The position numbers and the translations under genes are program-made. From Campylorhamphus procurvoides (taxonomy: Eukaryota > Chordata > Aves > Passeriformes > Dendrocolaptidae): a stretch of 64,000 bases of DNA. How positions within the stretch are numbered: the first letter of the stretch is position 1; every line of letters begins with the position of its first letter. Positions 44,001 through 54,196 of the stretch are shown piece after piece. Location of the stretch: the NCBI GenBank assembly GCA_013396655.1, contig WBMV01005969.1, positions 157,534 to 221,533 on the forward strand. Direction: 5' to 3'. Below the pieces are notes generated by a model, which saw nothing but the letters and a program-made list of their open reading frames with translations, was not told where the DNA came from and did not search any database.

Positions 44001-47000
44001 AGTTCTTAATTTTTTTGCTAATCTTCCCTAACTGCACCGTCAGAAAGGGGTAAGATGGTGTACAAATTAATTTCTTTTACAGGTACACCTAAAACTTAGA
44101 TGCTGAATTTTTAAATTTGGAGGACATGACAAACCTGAACCATCTGAAAGAGATGTTGATGCTTTCATTGCTTGACTTCATTGTTCAAGTGTCCATATAA
44201 GCAGTTGATATAAACTGTTGTGTTTGTTCCTGCCTCTCTGTATCCTAAACTAGCAGCTTTGATTTATGGAATCTAGCATTTCTTTATCCACTCCAATCCT
44301 ATCCTGCATGGTTGAGAATACTAACTTCCATTTGTTCATTTGTTGAATGCTTTTATGAAGTACTAAGATCAGGAATTCATAGTCATGCTTACCTCAGCTC
44401 TTACCTTTTTCTAGTGTTAGTGATTTTAAAAAAACAACATTTACAGAGCTGCTCACTATTGTCACTGTGCACTTCACTGAAGCAAAATGAAAGGCTGGTT
44501 TTTGTATTTCAAGTTTCACTGGAAGCTTAGCTTGCAGATATTGTTTCTGGTTTGGAGTACTTCGTGCCTTCTTCTAGTTGCGAAATGTGAATCAGGAAGG
44601 ATTAATGAAAACGTGGTGTATTATTTTTAAGTGTTAATTTTGAATCATATGGAGAATAAAGTTGAAAGATCATGTGCATCTCTTTAAATATATTAGCTCT
44701 CAAGAGATGCAGACACCTTCCCATTTTCAGTCCGTTTCATCCCACTGACATTTTTACTGGATTATTTTTTTCTAAACCATGGCAGCATTAGCCTACCTCA
44801 TTTCATGGTTTCAGTTTTTACATATTGACTTGGCTGTCTGTAAATTAAAGAATGGTTTTCACTTGGTAATGAATCTTATGAATTTATTACTTAAAACAGA
44901 TTTTTTTTTCTTTTATGGGTCGGTTTTTAGAATATCTAACAAGGTGAAATTTTCAAGATTGCTAGCCAGTACTCACAAGTTTATCTCTTTTTTTTTCCCC
45001 TTCCTTTACACACTGTTGTCTTAGCACTTGTCTTTCACTTTGGTTGGTTCTTTTTTTTTTTTTTCCCTCTAGTCCTCTGAATAGATTAAGGAGCTTCATA
45101 AGATTATGATAGAGGTTTTAGACTCTGCAGTACAGAGAGAACAAGAGAAGTGTCTGTAATTCTATTTGCATGTCATTGCTGTTTTGGGAGTTTTTTTATT
45201 TGTATGCATAGACACAAATATTAGTGGCAAATCCAGATGAGGTGCTAATTTTGGGGTTGAACATCCCCCCAAACTGCTTTTCAAGTCTGAGATCACCTCA
45301 CTGTTGCATATCAGTGGGGAGAGATAGAAGGAGGTTGGCTGTTGTGTTTTTTAACCCAGCCTTTTGCAGCTTGTGGCAGACTGGTGGGTGGAGAGATGTG
45401 ATGCCGCCAGGTAGGTGGTGCATCAGGGCTAGGACCTGTTTCCTCCTTTGCTGCTGGTCTGCTGTCTGGAAGTGCCCTCCATCTGCATCCCTCCATCTAC
45501 ACTCCAATTTATAAGCTAATCATCTTGGACTTCTTTGGAAGGGCACCTTTGAATGAATGAGAAGCAAATGGAGAATATTATCCTGCCAGACCTGGAATTC
45601 ACTGTTAGGCTGTCTGAGGTGTCTCTGTGGCTTTTACAGATGTGATACAGGACCTGTGCTGCTGGTATGGCAGCTGGAGGACAGGCAGGTTCCCTCCGTC
45701 ACCTGAGTGGCATTAGGTGCCTGTGTTGAGGCATAAAAGTCCTCTCCAGATATCTGTGAATACTCTGTACATCTTGTACCCTTTTTTCTGAGACTTTCTT
45801 GGCCAATCTTCAGAAAACCTGCCAGAGCTGCTAACTGTGCAGTCCTGCCCCATCCTTGCAGCAGCTCGAGCATTTGTCTGTTCCCTCATTGAGCCAACTT
45901 GGCTCAGTAAACTGGCAAAGAAAGTGAAAAAAGAAAAAAGAAAAAAAACTTTCTTCCCATACTAAGAAATATGATGAGACTAAACCTGCATTTGTTACAG
46001 GTCCTTTCTCCTTGTTTAAAATCTATAGAACTTCTCAATTGATGTGTGTTTTTAATATTAAATCCAGATGTAACAAAACCTAAGAGAAAGCACTTCTGTT
46101 CTTAAACCTTCTTGTGCTTCCCCCACTCTCTAGAATAAATTACAGATTCTTGAAGTGTCTTGAAACAGTTGTCTCTTCTTTGCAGTTAAAGATAGAAATT
46201 ATTTGGGATTACATGTAGATTTCATGTAATAAAACATAATAAAACATCAATACAATTGTTTGTTTTCTTGGTTTTTCATAACCACCATCAGCAGTGGTTA
46301 TCGAAAGGTAAATTTTACTTACGGCATTGCTGACTGAGTGAAAAAGTCTGTCCAGCATTTTGTGTCAACATTTTTCGAGGAGCAATATTGGAATAAATGT
46401 TATTCTTTTAAAAGGCTTTCTTTTTGGATCTTCTAAAATGCATTTATTGCCAAATAATTGTGTCTGAATACATGATAGCTTCTTACTTGCCAGTTGTATT
46501 GTTAATGTGTAGCTAAGTGTTTTTTTGGTTGTTTTTTTTTTCCTGGATAGCTTTACTTGTCCTGCATTATTATGGAACTTGGGTTACCTTAGATGATGAG
46601 TAAGTTAGGTTGTGTTGATTTCTGTGCTTCTAGAGGTGCCGTGTCAGTGGTACTTTGGATATTCATGGAGACCACAGATTGGCAGAATAAAGGCCAGAGT
46701 TATAAGTGAAAGAGCCAGTAGGTATAGATCTAATTTCAAATAGCTAGCTGAGTTCATTGTAGTATCAGTGCTTTTAAATTGTCTAGTTTTACAGACATGG
46801 GATTATTTCAGTTTTGCATAGAATGTATTACTTTGGACATGACTTTACTTGTATGGAATACATCTACCTTCATTCTCATTTTGAATTATCTGGTTAGTGT
46901 TAAGAGGACTGTTATTCAAAAGCAGCTTGTTAGGAAAAGTGGATGAGGTAATTTGACATCTTCTGAAAATGCCAAACTAAATTTCTAATTTCTTCCTTTC

Positions 47001-50000
47001 ATTGTGGCTTCCAGAGTAATTAAAAGTTTGGCAATTTTTTTTTATTAGATAGCCAACAATAAGGATGCATTGAGAAAGACTTGGAACCCCAAATTTACGT
47101 TAAGAAGTCACTTTGATGGAATAAGAGGTCTCGCTTTTCATCCAGTTGAACCAGTCTTAATAACAGCTTCAGAGGACCATACATTAAAAATGTGGAACTT
47201 ACAAAAAACAGCCCCAGCAAAAAAGTAAGATTTTTTTTTCTTTGCTTCAAAACCAAGTTTAATTTATGAAGAAAAAAATAATTGTAGATACTACTTCACT
47301 ACTTCCTTGGAGTTCATGGACAGCGTTTCTTGAATTTAAAAGAAGTGTGGAGACTTCTAAAGAGTGCCAGAAGAAATTCATGTGTGTTCCTGCATGTATT
47401 TTGTTTGTGAAAAGGAAAACCATTCACTTTTTTATATTTTCCATGTAGAAAACATGACAAATTAATTTACTAGTAAAAATATTTGGATGCAGCCTGTTAG
47501 TGTGCTTGCATGTGTATATTAATGTATAAAATGCATTTTTTATATATGCCTATGTATGTGTGCACATACATGCATATACATGTGTACAGCTTTAAACTTT
47601 GAGATGTTGCCTTTGTACACTGTCTTTTGTGAATTGCTGGGAATTAGCAGAAATGAGAACAAATTCAGGGCAGGGCTGATATGGTAGGGGAGTACATCAT
47701 ACCTTTGAGGAGGACTGGGCATAACACAGGGTCTTCCCTCAGTCTGTAACAAGCACCAGATTGGTAAAGTCCAGAGCAGCAAATTTTGAAGTGATTTGTA
47801 ACTATGCTATGGCACTGATATAAAAACAACGAGTCAAAAAGTCCTTTGCTCTGATAGGGGTTTGAAGCACTTGATATATTCCATGTGATACCGATGTCTC
47901 CCTACTCCTTCCCAACCATTTGTGTAGCTACTACTGGTTTAATTGATGTATGAGAGTTTGTGAACCTTTAAGGTCTTTAAACTAAAAAAAAACAAACAAG
48001 ACAAACAACAAATTCTATAACATTTTGAAAGACTGCAAATAGTTCCTAGACATGTGAAAAATTATCTTGGGAGAAGAAGCTGTGGGGGAAACACTGCAAA
48101 AGATGTAGCAGTGATTTTAAGAATTTAGCAATTCTGGCACGTTTTTGTAAAGCGTTGTGTAAGATCATATGCATGTTAACATTTCCTTGTACTTCATTTA
48201 GGAGTGCTTCTCTTGATGTAGAGCCAATATACACCTTCAGAGCACATAAGTGAGTATTTCTTGAGAAATATTGTCGTATTTTGAGAAAGATACGATTTTT
48301 AAACAGTAACTGAATTTTTTTAAAAGGTAATTTCCACCTTGTCAGCTACTGATTTCATGGGATGTTTTTAGTTCCCATTTTATTTAAAATATCTGCATGT
48401 GTTAATCTTGTTTCTGCGTAATTATTTATGTCTGAAGCCAGGTACACTACAATTTTAAAATGAAAAACCTACAAATTATACAGTTCAAATTTGATTAGGT
48501 ATTCTGTTCATCATTGCAGCTCTTGCCTTTTTGTCAGATATGTACATAGCAGGAAGCTGAAGAAGAATGATGCAATGAATTTAAATCTACTGGAATTGTT
48601 CAATGAAAGAGCCTTAGATCTTTTAAAAAGGGAAAAAAACGCTGCTTATCCAAAATAAAAAGCCCTACAGTCGGAAAGTGTGACACCACATTTCACGTGC
48701 TTAATGATTAAATTGTCCTGATTGTAGTTATGTTACCAAATATTGTGGAGGTTTTTTTGTGGGAAGTGTTGTAGCTTATGATTTCATTATGTGGAATTTT
48801 TGTTGCAATCCATGCAGCAAGTGAATTTTATCCAGCTGAAAGATTTGAAGATTCTGTTGACATTGAATTTCACATAACTGGAAATGTTAATAGTCAATGT
48901 TTCTTTGGGGGTTTCTTCCAGTGGGCCAGTGCTCTGTGTGGTGATGAGCAGTAATGGTGAACAGTGTTACAGTGGGGGAACAGATGGCCTTATCCATGGC
49001 TGGAACACAACCAACCCAAACATTGACCCCTATGACTCCTACGGTACGTTGCTGTCACACACAGCAGTGAAAGGATATGTGACATTAATGTTATGTTCTT
49101 AAAAGAGGATTCTTTGTAGATGATGCTTCTTTGAAAATTTAAAAGAGCAAATCAAATATTAGCTTCAATTATTTATTTTTTTTAATGATGCTGCTGCTTG
49201 ATGAGAAGATAAAATGTCTTTTTTTCTAAAAAAGGCCTTCATCTCATCACAATGTTGCGAAACTGCTAGATTTAAAAAGTACAGGACTAAACCTGGTAAT
49301 TTGGCAAGTACAGCAAGTGTGTATTTTAATGTTCTTTTTTTGATGAATTTCTGTGTAGTTGACATAAAAAGAGGTTTTATAATCTGAGACCAATGCTGTT
49401 AAGGTTGTCTGCAAATATGTAAAACGGGTCAGTTCAGTAAGATTTACTAGATCTGAATGGATGTCAGCCTTGTTTCTGGATTTTGGCGTTTATTTTTCTC
49501 TTCTGGTAGATTCACATGCAGTTGTCCTCAGACCTGACTTTTGCATAAAAGGGACTGGTGTGCCATTAATGGCTGTTTGAAAGTGAAAGACACTAAAGTG
49601 TGTTTTTCAAACTTCAGTACTGTCCCTTCTGCTGAAATGTTGTTTTGTTTCTTTACTTGCAAACTGGGTAACAATGTCGTGTACGCTGATGAAATACAAG
49701 CATTTTCATACCAGAATAATTGTGACTTCTATATTGGTATGACATGATTGATCTTGGTTTTTTTTAATGGATTAGCTCTTTAAGGTTGTTGCATAAACAC
49801 AGGCTGCGGTACAGCTATTGGTGTGATCCAGATTTTGTTTTGAAACGTGTTTTGCTGTGTTTTGTTCACAGATCCTTCTGTTCTGAGAGGTGCTTTTGTA
49901 GGCCATACTGATGCAGTCTGGGGTCTGGTTTACAGTGGAGCACACCAGCGTTTGCTCTCCTGTTCAGCAGACGGCACTATACGTTTATGGAAAGCTACAG

Positions 50001-53000
50001 AAGTTGCTCCAGCTCTCAATGTATTTAATGATAATCAAGGTATGGCAAATTGCCCTAAAAGTTCATGAGCAACACTGTTCAGACTGACATAATTTTGGTT
50101 ACTGAAGAGAAATATTTCCTGGGTTTTTTTGGGTTTTTTTGGGTTTTTTCTGGATTTTATATCCTGATGAATGATTTGGGAAGAGTAAATTTTGGGACCC
50201 TTCTTTTTTCATGGTAGTTGAATATATATCTACACCCAGGGAGACAGTCACATACTTCTAAAAGCCAACTGCTGCAGGTGGTCTGCTGATGTTACTAGCA
50301 CCGTAGAGTATAGTGTATCAAGTCCATAATTAAGATTCAAATTGAGTTTCCATTAGGCTGTTGCTTTTGGTTTGTCCAGAATAAAAAGCCCTTTCTTCCC
50401 CCAATGCAAATTTGGAGTTGCCAGTGCTTCACTCAGCCCAGGGTCATTGTACCTTCCAGATTTGTTCCTTGTGCCTCTAACACAGAGATTCCAGTTGAAT
50501 TTCTGAGTTTGCACATTAACAATTGCAATAACCTAGTGATCTTAAGCACTACTAGCTGAAAAAATGTACTTATTTGGATTTAGTTACTGAAATGTCCAGC
50601 ACAAAGCAAAATCCCACTGTTTAGAATCTAATTTCTTGAAGTTGCTAAGTGCTCCAGAATGAGTCCATTTATATTGCCAAACTCTCGTAGAGCTGATGGT
50701 CCTAAAGACAGCCCGTGAGATGAGAGAGTTCCTAGGCTCTGTAGAAAAGCTTTGAGTCGAAATAAATGTTGTCATAACTCAGTAGACTTATGGAATTATG
50801 ATGTAAATCTGGTCTGATGTACCATTACTTGTTATGCTATATTGAGCAAAAGAGACACATCTCATGTATTATAGTTTTTGCAAAACTATGCTTCCAGAGG
50901 TTTGCAGGATTCTACAAAAAAGATAACTGCCTTATTGCCAGCTTACCTATCTGCCTACTTTGAAACCTTCCTGGTAGTTGGTGTTTTTTTTGGTTTTGTT
51001 TTTTGCTTTGGTTGTTTGTTTTGTGAGTTTTGTTTTTTATTATTAAATTAAGGGGGAGTAGTCTTGCCAAAGTTGTGAAATTCAAAGATCCTCCTTTGAA
51101 ACCCAGTTTATCTATGGCTTATTGATAACCTTGAACAAGCTCTCTAAAATATCTGGCACTCATCATTTAAGTCCTTTAGATTAACCATTGTAGGCTTCCC
51201 AGGAAGCTGCAGATCAGCATGCATAGCAGTGCTTTCGAATCAGTGTGTTTTCTTCCCGCTCCAATCCTTTTTTTGCTCTCTTTGGAGTACCTCTAGATAA
51301 AGTACTACCATTCCTAAAAAATATCCTGAGGTCCTGAGTCCAAAGGAGATGTTTCTCCCATGAATCTTTAGAGAGTTTAGAGAGATGTGATGATATTCCT
51401 GTGTAACCTGAATCTATAACGTTAGGTTGCTAGAAATTCAGTGTGTCTCTATTTTTTCCTGCTCCTCCTGGCATCTGTTGCTATGGTGTTACTTTCCCAT
51501 AGCAGGTGATGAACAGGACATTTGAGGAGAAAAATCCTAAGGGATATATCTTATACCCAAGCTTTGCTGATTTGACCTTCTGTCCTGTACTGTTCAGATA
51601 GCCACAGTATAAGGAGATCAGATATCTACCACAATAGGCAGGATGGACAATGCTTTGAAATGTGAGTTTATAATGTATTTATATAACTTTCCATGAGGAA
51701 GTGTTAACATATAAAATTTGCGCCTTGACAATTTTGGTGATTTTGAGCTCCATTTTTGCCCAAGGTAATAATAATAATCATACTACTACTAATAATAATG
51801 GCGATGTTAGTAATCATGTCATGTCAGTGGTTTTACCATTTCAATTTCATGTCATTTTCCTTGAGGCAATGGAGTTGTTTTATGTTTTTTGAGAATTGCT
51901 GTTACAGTAAAAGGAAGGAAAAGGGGACAGGGGGTTCTTGCTTTCTTAATTTCAAAGTATATTTCTGCCCAGCTGCAATTTCAGATACAACATCTTAGTA
52001 AAGAATGTTGTTGATACACATGTCAAAAAAATAGGATTAAAATAGTGATCATACAGGATAGTCTATTTAGATGGGCGTAAGATATGTTTTAAAAGGCAAC
52101 ATTTCATAATCATGGTCCTTTGGATGTTCAAGTGCTTACTGGTTGGGGTTTTTTTCTGGTTGGTTCATTGGTTGGTTTGGGTTTTTTGTTTGTTTGTTGT
52201 TTTTTTTTTATCTCAACTAAATCTTCTCTATATTGTTTTCTAGAAATGGGAATACCTTCATCAGTAGATCTTGTGAGCAGTGACCCAAGCCTCATGGTAG
52301 CATCATTTAACAGTGGACACACCAGCATTTTTAACATGGAGACACGGCAACGAATTCTTACCCTGGAGTCCAGTGTGGATACTAGTAAGTATCAAAAAAA
52401 CTCAAATCAACCAAAGAAAAAAAAATTGCTTCTTTAAGATCGATACTGTTGATAATCTTTTCAGTGTTTCCTAACACTTACACAGTGTCATGATAAATTA
52501 TAACATGTATTACATTAGAATCTGTGTTTGAAGATGTAACAGTAAATTTTTACTATAACAGACTTTGTGAGTATCTCAGTAGCAGAAAAGTGCATGTACT
52601 TTTGAAATGAGCTAGAAGAAACAAGGTCACACTGAATTTCTCTTCAGAAGATGGTAGCATGAGGAAAAGCACAGGTTTTTCTAATGCAGCTCTGTGGTCT
52701 TTGCAGCTTCAAGATTTCTTTTTTCTCTTAAGTACAAAATTGCAAAACAGATCTAATATCAGGAAAATTTAAAATTAAGTTTATTAAAAATTTGGGAGTG
52801 TGTGTGGATTCTTTTTTAGTTTTCCTCAGAGGTATCCCTTTTCAAAGCTTTATTACTCCCTTGGTTCATTTGGACTTGGGCTGTAGTTGAAGTTTGCAGG
52901 AGAAGAGCAAGGCTCCAGTGGAAGAGTATTCATTCACAAGGTCTCATATAATGCTTGGGATCATGGCAGTGGCCAATATTAAGAGTTTTAGAAGATACTA

Positions 53001-54157
53001 TGAGGAGCCTGTTATCAGTAAATTATTTTACCTTGGCATTAGAAAAGAGACCAGAATGAGCTGAAGCATAAGGTTTAATATTCAAGTCACAATGGTAACT
53101 TGATAATTATGTAAACATTGAGTCTTTTAAAGTTTTGGTATTCCTCCCCACTCACTCGTTAGAGTTCTGTGTAACTGAATTCTACTGTTAATTATATTTT
53201 TAAAGGATTCTAGGCCCTTCTTGTTGGCTTTGCTTGTCTGTTTTAAACTAGTTAAATGACTGTCAGTTAATAAAAGGGAATGGAAAGTGCCATCTCCCTT
53301 CTTTATGTTATTCCTTACTGTACAGAAATTCTTCTTTTCATCTACACCTTTGTTCCTGTCTGAAAAAAGAAGCCCTAAATTAGTTAACTTTATTTAGTGG
53401 TAGTTACCTTTTTTCTTCTTCCCCGCCCCCCCCCCCCCTTCCCTCTTCTATTTTTTTCTCCTCCTCCTTGCTCTAATTCAGGAATGTTCCTTTAAGAAAA
53501 CAAGATTGTGATATGGCAGCCAGCAGTCCCCATTTAGTATCTAGTTATGTAAGAGTACTATAAAGCCTACAACTATTTTAAAGAAATAAATGACTATTTC
53601 TACAAGAACTAGGCAAGAGGAAAATGAGTCACCTGAAATGCCCTACCACCACTACTTAGGAACTTTGCTGTTCTGTATAAGCCTCACTTTGCTTGGCATT
53701 TTTGAACTGCGAGGATAGCTGGCTATGCTGAAGATTCATGTGCTTTCAGTAATTTTAGGAGAGTTTATTCATATGAATGTGATTTTCTTCCTTAATTTAC
53801 ACTTTTGCAATTTCTAAGTGTCCTGTGGATGCTGACAAGGCTTAATGGTTCAGATATTTATAGAAAGATGTAAATTGAAGTCTTTACCATTTTAATAGCA
53901 AGTGATCCTTGTAGTATTCTATTTTATTTATTTTAGTAAGAATTTTTATTAAATAATGTGACTTTTTTGGAAGCAGTTTAACTAAATACAGTTAACACGA
54001 AATATGATATCTGTATTTTGATGTTCTCCTGAGTGACTATTTTTTGGTTTTGTCATAATTTGTGCCTCTTAAGACCACCCTTGCACTAATCTGTGCATCA
54101 CAGCAATGCCTAGATTTCTACTCAGAAAACTTCTATACTTTTTTTGTTGTTTGTGTG

Positions 54158-54196
<39 letters not shown>

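Larger units (their letters stand above)
42641..47048 (+). other. STRN: STRN intron 10
   Basis: 4408 nt, donor gtaagt, acceptor ttttattag. It contains an old CR1 fragment (about 42925-43440). A GC-richer block at about 45210-45950 ends in an A-rich tail and belongs to no recognised repeat. A T run occurs at about 45050-45065. Short ORFs in the GC-richer block overlap one another on both strands and look like chance frames. Confidence 0.83.

Noticed and set aside
45224..45514. 96-codon frame plus two opposed frames in intron 10
   Set aside because: They have low-complexity Cys/Ser/Pro-rich composition, mutual overlap and no splice context. They are treated as part of an unidentified GC-richer block.
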